From Geomonas limicola (lineage in GTDB: Bacteria > Desulfobacterota > Desulfuromonadia > Geobacterales > Geobacteraceae): a stretch of 64,000 nucleotides of DNA. Positions within the stretch are counted from its first letter, which is position 1. Each line of letters opens with the position of its first letter. Below are positions 1 through 9,032 of the stretch, one piece after another. The position numbers and the translations under genes were made by a program. The notes under the pieces were generated by a model, which did not search any database, was not told the origin of the DNA, and saw nothing but the letters and a program-made list of their open reading frames with translations. The stretch spans positions 1-64,000 of the forward strand of contig NZ_BLXZ01000008.1 of the NCBI RefSeq assembly GCF_014193675.1. Reading direction: 5' to 3'.

Positions 1-49
1 AGGCAGGAGGAATGCGAGTGATTTGGGCAGGTTGTTGAGCTTCAGTCAT
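1..49 (-). CDS. 5' fragment of a leftward gene, function unknown
   Basis: The reverse strand has an ATG at 49 followed by an open frame (MTEAQQPAQITRIPP) that runs off the window edge. A purine-rich GGGGGAG lies about eight bases upstream and could be the ribosome-binding site. It is part of the hairpin at 54-87, so initiation may depend on that structure. Sixteen codons are too few to name a family. Confidence 0.45.
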   Translation of the reverse strand, partial: MTEAQQPAQITRIPPA

Positions 50-53
50 AAAA

Positions 54-87
54 ATACTCCCCCTAACCCGAAGATTAGAGGGAGTAT
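54..87 (-). promoter_or_regulatory. Hairpin covering the ribosome-binding site of the leftward gene at 49
   Basis: Two 13-base arms (54-66 and 75-87) pair with one mismatch around an 8-base loop. On the reverse strand the second arm contains GGGGGAG and is followed by TTTTT and then the ATG at 49. The structure could act as an intrinsic terminator or attenuator for transcription from 751, hide the ribosome-binding site, or be a protein operator. The sequence alone does not choose between these. Confidence 0.45.
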
Positions 88-120
88 ACCTTACGTTACG
101 AGTTTTTCAACACTTTAAGT

Positions 121-153
121 AAGGGCGTTGAGTCCACGGACTCCGCCCTTTTT
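121..153. terminator. Hairpin terminator after the iron-sulfur flavoprotein gene
   Basis: Arms AAGGGCG and CGCCCTT enclose an inner GAGTCC/GGACTC pair. The T tract is on the plus strand and an A tract precedes the hairpin on the reverse strand, so its efficiency for the leftward gene ending at 176 is uncertain. Confidence 0.5.
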
Positions 154-175
154 GCGTTGCGGCCCCAAGAACCCG

Positions 176-751
176 TCAATCCTTGAGTTTCTTCAGAAGC
201 CAGGCCATGTTGCGCCCCAGGGTCTCCATGGTCGCCATCCCTTCGGCATCCGCTTCGACCTCCCCGATCTCCCTGCCGATCCCGATGTTCCAGTAGCTCG
301 ATCCCGGTACCACCATCTCCGAGATGAGGAAGAAGTGGTTGATGCTGTCGAAGGCGTGGATGGCGCCGCCGCGCCGGACCGCCACCACCGCGGCACCCGC
401 CTTGCGCCGGTACAGGAAGTCGTTGGCGCGCCCCACCATCCCGGCGCGGTCGATGAGCGCCTTGGTCTCGCTGGTGATGTCCGCGAAGTAGGTGGGCGAG
501 GCAATCAGGATCCCGTCCGAGGCGACCATCTTCTCGATGGCGTCGTTCACCAGGTCGTCCTTGATGGTGCAGCGCCGGTCCCGGTTTTTGAAACAGCCGT
601 AGCAGGCGATGCAGCCGCGGATCGGCGAGCCCGCCAGTTCCACCAGCTCGGTTTCGATCCCCTCCTGGTGCAGCTCGGAGAAGACCCGGTTGATGAGCAG
701 GGTGCTGTTGCCCCCCTTGCGTGCGCTGCCGTTGAATGCGGTTACCTTCAT
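176..751 (-). CDS. Iron-sulfur flavoprotein / NADPH-dependent FMN reductase family
   Basis: This 191-residue protein begins with the flavodoxin-fold FMN phosphate-binding loop (GSARKGGNS, residues 9-17), as in NADPH-dependent FMN reductases. Near residues 47-62 it has cysteines spaced C-x2-C-x2-C-x7-C. That matches the compact cluster motif of archaeal and bacterial iron-sulfur flavoproteins (Isf), which carry one 4Fe-4S cluster next to FMN and pass electrons from ferredoxin to small acceptors. The SPTYFADITSETKALIDR stretch is the usual flavin-ring loop. It is cytosolic. It lies 30 bases downstream of the membrane-protein gene at 782 and is probably cotranscribed with it. The natural acceptor cannot be told from sequence. 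Confidence 0.85.
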   Translation of the reverse strand: MKVTAFNGSARKGGNSTLLINRVFSELHQEGIETELVELAGSPIRGCIACYGCFKNRDRRCTIKDDLVNDAIEKMVASDGILIASPTYFADITSETKALIDRAGMVGRANDFLYRRKAGAAVVAVRRGGAIHAFDSINHFFLISEMVVPGSSYWNIGIGREIGEVEADAEGMATMETLGRNMAWLLKKLKD

Positions 752-781
752 CTCTCACCTCCGTGGTGGATTGGGCGGGGA

Positions 782-1144
782 TCAGTGTTCCTTGTGCCGG
801 TGCTCGGACTCGGTGCTCTCCTCCTGCAGGAGTTGGCGCACCCAGGCGATCAAGAGCCCCATCATGAGCAAGAAGGCGGTGTCCTGCAGGGAGTTCCAGT
901 AGCTGAAGCGGGTTCCGGTGTAGCTCAGGTAGTCGGAGGCGAGTCGGGCAAGTCCCGAGGCGAGCGAGATCGCCACCGCGCCGGCACGCCCCAGGAACCA
1001 GGCCTCGAGTGCCACCGGGATGGCGTAGAAGATGAGCAGCGAGTAGTCGCCGGTGAGATAGTCAAGGACTCCGAGGCAGGCGACCAGCACAAAGCCGATC
1101 ACCAGCACGAGCCAGGGCGGGAGCTTTTCCAGCATGAGTGCCAC
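782..1144 (-). CDS. Small integral membrane protein with three to four predicted helices
   Basis: The 120-residue product is strongly hydrophobic (helices near residues 11-28, 33-52, 55-70 and 88-106) and ends in a charged, histidine-rich cytoplasmic tail (ESTESEHRHKEH). It resembles the free-standing membrane sensor modules found at the N-terminus of many Geobacter kinases and cyclases, but no output domain follows. Translation probably starts at a GTG at 1144, six bases after a GAGG; an ATG three codons later is too far from that site. It is the first gene of a two-gene unit with the iron-sulfur flavoprotein. Function unknown. Confidence 0.7.
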   Translation of the reverse strand: MALMLEKLPPWLVLVIGFVLVACLGVLDYLTGDYSLLIFYAIPVALEAWFLGRAGAVAISLASGLARLASDYLSYTGTRFSYWNSLQDTAFLLMMGLLIAWVRQLLQEESTESEHRHKEH

Positions 1145-1234
1145 CGGTTACCTCGCAGCTAACGTAGAATCAGGTGCATCCTGGTACTGTCAACCAGCTC
1201 CCTATATACTGTTAAAAACATAAAGCGCAAGAAC

Positions 1235-1261
1235 AAAAAAAGGGACCGCGGCTACGGTCCC
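1235..1261 (-). terminator. Intrinsic terminator of the candidate 6S RNA
   Basis: On the reverse strand GGGACCG and CGGTCCC (1255-1261 and 1242-1248) form a 7-bp stem followed by seven T residues. It faces the transcript that starts near 1462. No reading frame ends nearby, which supports a non-coding gene upstream. Confidence 0.8.
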
Positions 1262-1264
1262 TCA

Positions 1265-1462
1265 TTTCATACTGCTCTCTCCACCATGCCGTTGGTTCGG
1301 GGCCTCACAGCGAGTTCCCAATCAGGTGGGCTCCTGTAGATCGCTTTAGGCAATTCCCGCGCAATGGGGCAGCACACCACGATCGTAACAGTCGCCCGTA
1401 CAATGAATTATTCCGCAGGGGCGTTAGTAACCTAACGGGCAGGGCAGAGAGAGCTAAATCCT
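1265..1462 (-). ncRNA. ssrS: Candidate 6S RNA
   Basis: A transcript of about 195 bases is bounded by a well-formed promoter (1469-1497) and an intrinsic terminator (1235-1261) and contains no convincing reading frame. Its ends pair in a long closing stem: GCTCTCTCTGCC near the 5' end with GGTGGAGAGAGC near the 3' end, giving 12 pairs including two G-U pairs. A length near 185-200 nt, a long rod closed by its two ends and a single-gene promoter are the hallmarks of 6S RNA, the sigma-70 RNA-polymerase decoy. I could not fold the interior or match a covariance model, so the identity is inferred from architecture. That it is a structured small RNA is more certain than that it is 6S. Confidence 0.6.
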
Positions 1463-1468
1463 GGGCGT

Positions 1469-1497
1469 ATGATAGCTTTGCTGTAGACAGAAAGCAA
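1469..1497 (-). promoter_or_regulatory. Sigma-70 promoter of the candidate 6S RNA
   Basis: Reverse-strand -35 TTGCTT (1492-1497) and -10 TATCAT (1469-1474) are separated by 17 bases. The expected start is an A at about 1462, just before the closing stem of the RNA. Confidence 0.65.
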
Positions 1498-1655
1498 GGA
1501 TTTTTAAGCGTTGCAACGTGCGTCTCAGCCTCTGCTTGAGAGGCCGGCGCAGCCTGTGTCGGCGGGGTCTTGGCGACTGAGAAGCAGCAGCAAAATTATG
1601 AGGAAAGAGCGGCGCGCCGGCGTGGTGCGCAAGCCGCCGACTGCGGGAAATCAGA

Positions 1656-1683
1656 TTGCTATTTTGCCCGTTTGCCGTAGAAT
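1656..1683 (+). promoter_or_regulatory. Sigma-70 promoter of the DUF507 pair
   Basis: TTGCTA (1656-1661) and TAGAAT (1678-1683) with a 16-base spacer, placed 28 bases before the first DUF507 start codon. Confidence 0.5.
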
Positions 1684-1710
1684 ACGCCAACACTTTTATG
1701 GGGGGTACCG

Positions 1711-1995
1711 ATGCGGCTGAGAGACGAACAGATCGCGCGCCTTGCTGAGAAGGTCCTGGGAGAGCTGGAACGGGGCGCGCTGATCGACGAGAAACAGGGA
1801 CGTCCGGCGCTTTTGGCGGCAATCCGCGGGGCGATCGATGCGGACCTGAAGGCGGAGCAGGCGCTGGAGCGGGACGCCGAGCAGCTTCTGGAGCAGTCGC
1901 TGCGGGGCATGGGGGGCGGCGCCGGCATCGACCGGCACAAGATGCTCAAGATGATCAAGGACAAGCTCGCCAAGGAACGAAAGATCGTCCTGTAG
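1711..1995 (+). CDS. DUF507 family protein
   Basis: This 94-residue, highly charged, mostly helical protein opens with MRLRDEQIARLAEKVLGEL, the typical start of DUF507 proteins. They occur as adjacent pairs in Geobacter and relatives, and their role is not established. A GGGGGG stretch upstream serves as ribosome-binding site. A second DUF507 gene follows after 48 bases, so the two are probably cotranscribed and may form a complex. No signal peptide, membrane segment or cofactor motif is visible. Confidence 0.8.
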   Translation: MRLRDEQIARLAEKVLGELERGALIDEKQGRPALLAAIRGAIDADLKAEQALERDAEQLLEQSLRGMGGGAGIDRHKMLKMIKDKLAKERKIVL

Positions 1996-2043
1996 CCGTC
2001 AACCGGCGGCGTAGTCACGCGCCGCTACCACCAGGAGTCAGCC

Positions 2044-2316
2044 ATGCAGATAACCGAAGACCGCATCTCGCATATCGCCCACAAGATCTACGACAAGCTC
2101 TACAACGACGACCTGGCCGACTTCCCCGACGAGCGGCGCGCCCTGGACTGCATCAAGGGGTCCATCGAGGGGTTCTTCTCGGTGATGGGGCAGGTGGACC
2201 AGGCGGTCCGGGACAAGCTCGCCTCTTACAGCCAGGCGAAGGTCCCCGGCAGCCGCGAATGGGAGATCCTCTACCAGAAGTTCTACCAGGAAGAGTTGTC
2301 CAGGCGGAAGTGGTAA
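2044..2316 (+). CDS. DUF507 family protein, second of the pair
   Basis: A 90-residue paralogue of the preceding protein. The N-terminal pattern (QITEDRISHIAHKIYDKL) lines up with the first copy. The C-terminal half is different and more aromatic (WEILYQKFYQEELSRRKW). The start has an AGGAGT ribosome-binding site. A terminator at 2430-2467 separates the pair from groES. Function unknown. Confidence 0.8.
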   Translation: MQITEDRISHIAHKIYDKLYNDDLADFPDERRALDCIKGSIEGFFSVMGQVDQAVRDKLASYSQAKVPGSREWEILYQKFYQEELSRRKW

Positions 2317-2429
2317 CCGATTCTGGCCGGGTGATTCCGGCGCTCCCGTCCCGGCCGGCGGAATTTTTTGCGCCGCCGGGAGGCTGGTGCCGCTATCCGG
2401 CGGAAAAACAGTAAGTTATGCATCATGAA

Positions 2430-2467
2430 GGGCCGGTAAATTTAATTTTGCCGGCCCCTTGATTTTT
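2430..2467 (+). terminator. Terminator of the DUF507 unit
   Basis: GGGCCGG (2430-2436) pairs with CCGGCCC (2451-2457), and AAATT/AATTT pairs extend the stem inward. CTTGATTTTT follows. The T tract overlaps the -35 box of the groES promoter. Confidence 0.6.
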
Positions 2468-2487
2468 AAAGGCATGCTGTTTATATT
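2459..2487 (+). promoter_or_regulatory. Sigma-70 promoter of groESL
   Basis: TTGATT (2459-2464) and TATATT (2482-2487) with a 17-base spacer. The predicted start point, about 2494, lies immediately before the CIRCE operator, the classic arrangement for HrcA repression. Confidence 0.8.
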
Positions 2488-2497
2488 TAGCAGGCGA

Positions 2498-2524
2498 TTA
2501 GCACTCGGCAGTATGGAGTGCTAA
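2498..2524 (+). promoter_or_regulatory. CIRCE operator (HrcA binding site)
   Basis: TTAGCACTC (2498-2506), nine bases, then GAGTGCTAA (2516-2524): a perfect match to the CIRCE inverted repeat. HrcA binds CIRCE and represses chaperone genes until unfolded protein titrates its GroEL-dependent folding. hrcA itself is not in the window. Confidence 0.97.
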
Positions 2525-2575
2525 TACTTTTTCTACTACGAGAGATCCTCGATCTCAACGAAAGGAGAGTAAGGC

Positions 2576-2866
2576 ATGAATCTGAGACCGCTGCAGGACC
2601 GTATCATCGTGAAGAGGGTTGAGGAAGCAACCATGACCGCCGGTGGGCTGTACATCCCGGAGACCGCGAAAGAGAAGCCCCAGCAGGGCGAGGTTGTCGC
2701 GGTTGGCAACGGGAAGAGGGGCGAGGACGGCAAGGTGTTCCCGATCGACTTGAAGGTGGGCGACAAGGTACTGTTCGGCAAGTACGCAGGGACCGAAGTG
2801 AAACTCGATGGCGAGGACTTCCTGATCATGCGCGAGGATGACATCCTCGGCGTCGTCGAGAAGTAA
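2576..2866 (+). CDS. groES: Co-chaperonin GroES (Hsp10)
   Basis: The 96-residue product has the standard GroES length and landmarks: the N-terminal LRPLQDRIIVKRVE strand, a mobile loop around residues 17-32 (EEATMTAGGLYIPETAKEK), the GEVVAVGNGKR turn, and DKVLFGKYAGTEVKLDGE. Seven copies form a lid on the GroEL cavity and drive ATP-dependent folding in the cytosol. AAGGAG stands before the ATG. It is first in the groESL operon, 79 bases ahead of groEL, and is controlled by the CIRCE operator upstream. Confidence 0.98.
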   Translation: MNLRPLQDRIIVKRVEEATMTAGGLYIPETAKEKPQQGEVVAVGNGKRGEDGKVFPIDLKVGDKVLFGKYAGTEVKLDGEDFLIMREDDILGVVEK

Positions 2867-2945
2867 TCCCGTTTCCGGGGCACGTCCCCCGATGCTTTCC
2901 CTCAACATCGCTTGACGCATAACATCCCAAGGAGGATATCAAACC

Positions 2946-4598
<1,653 letters not shown>

Positions 4599-4632
4599 TT
4601 GGCAGCCCAACCTGCCTAGGTACCAGGAAAAG

Positions 4633-4664
4633 GGGAATCGGCTCAGCGCCGGTTCCCTTTTTTT
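4633..4664 (+). terminator. groESL terminator
   Basis: Ten-bp stem GGGAATCGGC/GCCGGTTCCC (4633-4642 and 4648-4657, one G-U pair) followed by seven T residues. Confidence 0.9.
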
Positions 4665-4884
4665 GCGCCTGCCAAACCGCAGGGTACGGCCCGAACCTAA
4701 GAGGTACCTCCTCACATTGAAAGCAATTTCCTGAGCTCTTCATGAATTTGCTTCAGTTTTACGGTAAATAAGCCGAATATAGGTTGCGAAGAGCGCGTGC
4801 TGTCGCCGCTCGACCGACCGGAGCGGAGAGTTTCGGGATGGCGGGCAGTGGCAGCGTGAGCCGTAAGGAGGATTTTGCCAGCGC

Positions 4885-6594
4885 ATGGATCACCAGGAAC
4901 GCTCAGGACAGACTGCAAAAGCACCGGGGACACAGCCGGACCACGCCCAGGAGGAGCTCCGCTCGGCGACCGAGGTGATGGCCGCTCTGCTGCGCAGCGC
5001 CAAGGGGGTGCGCACCTACCTGGCCAACAATCCGGTGCTGGTCAAGTACCTGGAGGAACTCGAGGAGAAGCTCGGGGCGCACCTGGCGCGCTACGGCTCC
5101 TTCCCTCTCGAGGTGGAACCGTTTTCCCTGAGCTACCGGGGGAGCGAACTCTACCGCAACGAGGATAGGCGGGACAACCTGGCCCTGCGGCTGCACGCCG
5201 ACGGCATCCGGGTGGTCCAGTTCGCCAGCGGGATCCAGGGGGCCGAGCTGGCCACTTTCCTGGATATTGCCGGGTTCGAGCGCCCGGACCGGGACGACGA
5301 TGACGTGGTGACCCGCCTGTGGGGAGCACATCTCCCCCACGTGAGCTACCTCCTCGAGGAAGACCTGGTCGGCATCGATACCCTGGTGATCGAAGGCGAG
5401 GCGGTGGCCTCCCAGCAGGAGGCTCTCAGCGAGATCACCACGGCGCTCGCGGAACAGCCGGCAACTCCCCAGCAGATGATTCCCAAGCACCTGCTCATGC
5501 TGACGGCCGACGAGGCCGGTTGGCTGCGCAAGGCGGTGCAGGCAGATGCGCGCCGCAATCCGGCGGACGATGTGATCAGCATCCTGGCGGCGACGCTGGC
5601 CGGTGTGCAGGACCCGGCGAGCTTCGAGGACTTCACCGCCGTCACCGGGAAGCTGGCGATCGACCTGTTTGTGACCGGTCAGGTCCCCCACGCGCAGCGC
5701 CTGGTCCGCTTCCTGGGCCAGCTCATGGGCCTGGGGAGCCTCCCCGCCGAGCGGCGCCAGAAGGTGGGTGAAGTACTCGGCGAGATATTCGGCGAGGAGG
5801 TGCTGCAGGCGCTGGCCAGGACCATCAACGAGACCGATGCGCTCAGCCGCGAGGATTTGCACGAGCTGCTCCTGGTGTTCGGGGTCCCCTCCCTGGGGGG
5901 GATCTGTGAGCTGCTGGGGCGCATCGAGAAGCTGAAGATGCGCAAGGTGGTCATCGAGGTACTCATCGAGCTGGGCGCCCCGCGCCCAGAACTCTTCGCC
6001 CCGTTCCTGGCCGATCCGCGCTGGTACCTGGTGCGCAACGTGGTCCTGGTGCTCGCGCTGATCGGTGGCCCCAAGGCGCTTAAGATGATCGTCGGACTCA
6101 GCACGCACCGGGAGGCGCGCATCCGCCGCGAGGTCCTCAATTTTCTGGCCCAGTCGCCGGACCCCAAGGCGCGCCCCTACCTTTTGAAGTTCCTGCGCGA
6201 CGACGCGAGTGCCCTGCGCGTGAGGGCACTGAAGATCATCGCCCAGCAGCAGCTCAGCTTCGCCCTGAAGCCGTTGCTGGCCCTGGCTGCCAGCGAGGAG
6301 CTGAAGCACCGCGGGATGGAGGAGCGGCTCGTTGTGTTCGAGACCCTGGGGGAGCTCGGCGCGGGGCAGGTGGTGCCGCTTTTCAAGGAGATGCTGGTGA
6401 AAAAGGGGTGGTTCAAGCGCGCGGTGTCGAGGGAGAGTGCGCAGTGTGCGGTCGCCGGGCTGTTGAAGGTCCGTCACGACTCGGCCCGGCAGCTCCTTGA
6501 TGAACTGCGTCGGCAGGGAAGCTCCGAATTGCGCGCGGTCATCGACCAGGCGGTCCAGGCGCGGCATGGCGATGCGGGAACGAACGCGGCCTGA
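4885..6594 (+). CDS. HEAT-repeat protein with an N-terminal regulatory-type module
   Basis: This 569-residue soluble protein has two parts. Residues about 25-180 form an alpha/beta module (PLEVEPFSLSYRGSELY, then DNLALRLHADGIRVVQF). The rest, especially 330-560, is a run of helical HEAT-like repeats (FLADPRWYLVRNVVLVLALI; ALRVRALKIIAQQQLSFALK). Such scaffolds normally bind other proteins. AAGGAGG lies 13 bases before the ATG, a longer gap than usual. The next gene begins 10 bases after the stop and its N-terminus resembles this one, so the two likely form a functional pair. Upstream, TTCAGTTT (4752-4759) and GCCGAATA (4772-4779) weakly resemble a FliA promoter. No pathway can be assigned. Confidence 0.75.
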   Translation: MDHQERSGQTAKAPGTQPDHAQEELRSATEVMAALLRSAKGVRTYLANNPVLVKYLEELEEKLGAHLARYGSFPLEVEPFSLSYRGSELYRNEDRRDNLALRLHADGIRVVQFASGIQGAELATFLDIAGFERPDRDDDDVVTRLWGAHLPHVSYLLEEDLVGIDTLVIEGEAVASQQEALSEITTALAEQPATPQQMIPKHLLMLTADEAGWLRKAVQADARRNPADDVISILAATLAGVQDPASFEDFTAVTGKLAIDLFVTGQVPHAQRLVRFLGQLMGLGSLPAERRQKVGEVLGEIFGEEVLQALARTINETDALSREDLHELLLVFGVPSLGGICELLGRIEKLKMRKVVIEVLIELGAPRPELFAPFLADPRWYLVRNVVLVLALIGGPKALKMIVGLSTHREARIRREVLNFLAQSPDPKARPYLLKFLRDDASALRVRALKIIAQQQLSFALKPLLALAASEELKHRGMEERLVVFETLGELGAGQVVPLFKEMLVKKGWFKRAVSRESAQCAVAGLLKVRHDSARQLLDELRRQGSSELRAVIDQAVQARHGDAGTNAA

Positions 6595-6604
6595 GGGGAC
6601 AGAG

Positions 6605-8035
6605 ATGGTGGCAAACAAACGCGACGAATTGGTGCAACTGGGCAAGGGGCTGGTCGGCAGGCTCTTCGTCCTGATCAAGACGTCGCATAACTACGCACCG
6701 GGTCATGCGGCCATGGAAACGCCCGTCGACGACCTGCTCAAGACGGTAGAAGAGATCCGACGCCGCAACGAGGAGGCGCTGATCCGGGTCAAGGGGCACA
6801 CCCTGTACCTGGGAGATGTCCGACTCAAGCCCGACAACGGTGCCTTCACCAGTTTCGGGTTCATGATCGACGAGTTCGCCCGGCAAAACGTGGGTGGCAT
6901 AGGTTTCGGCGACGGGTTGACCGCGCAGGGGGTGCAGAACTTCATCTACATCCTGCGGGACCTGGAGCCGGCAGGGGGTAACGACCGGTACAGCCGGATC
7001 CTGGACCGGATGCAGCAGCTCTCCATCGCCGGTATCGAGGTGGAGGCTCAGCCCGAGGACGTTCCCAAGGTGCCGGTGGGGCGGTTGCACCTGCGCCTGG
7101 AGGGGTTGAAGGCGCGGCTTTTGTACCAGCGGGCCGCCGAGGCGATTGCCGGGGAGATGGCCAACGCCGCCGCGGGCAAACAGCTGCGGCTGCGCTCCGC
7201 CAAGCGGGTGGTACAGCAGATCATCGACCTGATGGCAAGCGACGAGGCGAGCCTTTTGGGGACCTGCACGCCGAACCGGAACTGGGCCGGCCGCAGTCAT
7301 GCCACCAACGTCTGTATCCTGTCGCTCGCCCTGGGACGGCGCCTCGGGATGTCCAAGTTCACCCTCTCCGAGCTGGGCATGGCCGCCCTGTTCCACGACA
7401 TCGGCATGGCCGGGCTCCCCGAGGATCTCAGGGAGCGCGAACCTGCCCTGTTGACCGGCGAAAAACGGCAGCTGCTGGAGAGCCATCCCCTGACCGGGGT
7501 GCGTAACGCGATGCGCTCGCGCGGGCTCGACAGCCTCACCTCGCGGATCGTCACCGCGGCCTTCGAGCACCACCTGCTGGCGGATTTCTCCGGCTACCCA
7601 AGCTTTCCCTACAAGTGGCTGGGGCTCTTCGGCAGGATCATCAGCATCGCGGACCGCTACGACTTGCTCACCACCCTCCCGCAGGCCAACGGAGTACCCT
7701 TCCCGCCGGAGACGGCGCTGCGCTACCTCTTGACCCAGGCTGGCAAGACCTACGACTGGGGGCTCGTGAAGCTCTTCCTGGGCTGTCTCGGGCTGCACCC
7801 GGTCGGCTCGCTGTTGCAACTGGACAGCGGTGAGCTGGCGGTCGTGGTGGGGAACCATCGCGACCCGGACCGCCTGGGGCATCCCCGGGTGAAGGTGATC
7901 GCCGACCCGCAGGGACGTGAGGTGGACGGAGTGCTGCTCGACCTGGCCGACCCGGCGGTGGGTCGGAGGATCATCGGGACCTTGGACCCGAACCGGCACC
8001 AGATCGACGTGAGCCGGTATCTCTTGGCGGGGTAG
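6605..8035 (+). CDS. HD-domain phosphohydrolase-type protein (divergent HD-GYP)
   Basis: A 476-residue protein. The start was placed at 6605, after GAGGGGAC, instead of an in-frame ATG 108 bases earlier inside the HEAT gene. Residues about 10-170 resemble the N-terminal module of the preceding protein (HTLYLGDVRLKPDN; GIGFGDGLTAQGVQNFIYIL). The C-terminal half is an HD domain: a first histidine in GRSHATNVCILSLALG, the FHDIGMAGLP doublet, HPLTG, and EHHLLADFSGYPSF where HD-GYP enzymes have HHExxDGxGYP. The metal-binding histidines seem kept but the GYP segment is altered, so cyclic-di-GMP hydrolysis is possible but not certain. Confidence 0.75.
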   Translation: MVANKRDELVQLGKGLVGRLFVLIKTSHNYAPGHAAMETPVDDLLKTVEEIRRRNEEALIRVKGHTLYLGDVRLKPDNGAFTSFGFMIDEFARQNVGGIGFGDGLTAQGVQNFIYILRDLEPAGGNDRYSRILDRMQQLSIAGIEVEAQPEDVPKVPVGRLHLRLEGLKARLLYQRAAEAIAGEMANAAAGKQLRLRSAKRVVQQIIDLMASDEASLLGTCTPNRNWAGRSHATNVCILSLALGRRLGMSKFTLSELGMAALFHDIGMAGLPEDLREREPALLTGEKRQLLESHPLTGVRNAMRSRGLDSLTSRIVTAAFEHHLLADFSGYPSFPYKWLGLFGRIISIADRYDLLTTLPQANGVPFPPETALRYLLTQAGKTYDWGLVKLFLGCLGLHPVGSLLQLDSGELAVVVGNHRDPDRLGHPRVKVIADPQGREVDGVLLDLADPAVGRRIIGTLDPNRHQIDVSRYLLAG

Positions 8036-8057
8036 AGAATAGAGGAAAGGACGCAGG

Positions 8058-8086
8058 AAAGGGGAACCGTAGCTGGTTCCCCTTTT
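8058..8086. terminator. Bidirectional terminator between the HD gene and the lipoprotein gene
   Basis: AAAGGGGAACC (8058-8068) pairs with GGTTCCCCTTT (8075-8085). T tracts occur on both strands, serving the convergent genes ending at 8035 and 8110. Confidence 0.8.
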
Positions 8087-8109
8087 CTGTTTCAGCGCCC
8101 CGGCTTCGG

Positions 8110-8715
8110 CTAAAAGAAGTCGACCCTCAGCTCGGGTGGGGATGTGGTCTCGTTGATTGAGATAACACCGGGAGGAACCAGACTCGGGCCATACATGATG
8201 CGCACCTGGAAGAAGTTGCCGTGGCTCCAGGCAGTTTGGACCAACGGGGTGACCGGGATCTCGATGTAGCCGTCGATGGGGACGATGTTTCCTAAATCCG
8301 CAGGTGTAATGGTATCGAGGACTACCGTGGATCCGACCGCGGGGGTATTGAAGTCAGCGGCACTAAGCGGGGGGATAAATTCAACCAGCTCGATACGAAT
8401 GGGAACCGACGCTCCTCCTGGCAAAATGTCGTTGATGTAGAGCCGTAATCCCGCATAGTCGATCACCGCATTTGGCGGGAGATTAGACGCTAACGAGAAG
8501 TCCAAAAAACTCCGGAAATCTCCTCCTAAAGAGTCAATGCCGGCGAACACGTTGGCAGTTCCCAGGTTGACCGAGGTCCCGTTCAGTATGTAGCCATCGA
8601 CATTGATGTTCCGCGTTATTTGGGTGGTGTACACCGTTGGGCCGCTGCTACTGCCACAACCGGTCAGGGTCAAGGCGAGTATGACAGCAAAGACAGCCGA
8701 AAGTTTTTTCCACAT
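8110..8715 (-). CDS. Lipoprotein with a DNRLRE-like beta domain
   Basis: The 201-residue product starts MWKKLSAVFAVILALTLTGC: a type II signal peptide with lipobox LTGC, so it is anchored to a membrane through Cys20. The start at 8715 follows GGAGGGACTT and is preferred over an upstream ATG at 8769. The body is all-beta. Strands such as NAVIDYAGLRLYIND, then IRIELVEF, and PVTPLVQTAWSHGNFFQVRI resemble DNRLRE/CBM96-type domains of surface proteins, though weakly. Monocistronic by its position between a terminator and a divergent promoter. Function unknown; carbohydrate or surface binding is a guess. Confidence 0.7.
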   Translation of the reverse strand: MWKKLSAVFAVILALTLTGCGSSSGPTVYTTQITRNINVDGYILNGTSVNLGTANVFAGIDSLGGDFRSFLDFSLASNLPPNAVIDYAGLRLYINDILPGGASVPIRIELVEFIPPLSAADFNTPAVGSTVVLDTITPADLGNIVPIDGYIEIPVTPLVQTAWSHGNFFQVRIMYGPSLVPPGVISINETTSPPELRVDFF

Positions 8716-8827
8716 AAGTCCCTCCATGTCTTCTTTCTCATGATGCTGGTCCTCTCTGAATAGTAGCAAAGGTTGGTTAAAACGGAAGCGGCTTTTGGTA
8801 ACTCCTTGTCAACCAACCTGGCACCTG

Positions 8828-8855
8828 TTGCACTGCGGAACATGGGGTATACAAT
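8828..8855 (+). promoter_or_regulatory. Sigma-70 promoter of the prkA operon
   Basis: TTGCAC (8828-8833) and TACAAT (8850-8855) with a 16-base spacer. Start near 8862 would leave a leader of about 170 bases before the prkA ATG. Confidence 0.5.
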
Positions 8856-9032
8856 AGGTGTCTAGTTCATTAGCTGCACGATTAGAAGGCCCGCGCAGCT
8901 TCTCATGAAAGCTAAGTCCAGTCGCAGCGGCGAAAAAAAACGGCATAAAATTGGGGAAAGGCGTATCATTTTTTCGAGAGCTTGCAAATCAATGAGAGAG
9001 ATATCTTGAGCAGTAGGACGCGGAGGAAAACC

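Noticed and set aside
6497..6604. Upstream in-frame start for the HD-domain gene
   Set aside because: The extra 36 residues (MMNCVGREAPNCARSSTRRS...) are an off-frame reading of the HEAT gene. The ATG at 6605 has a good ribosome-binding site.
8829..8846. Possible sigma-54 promoter (TGGCAC near TTGC) upstream of prkA
   Set aside because: The GG and GC elements are only eight bases apart; sigma-54 needs ten. A sigma-70 match overlaps the site.
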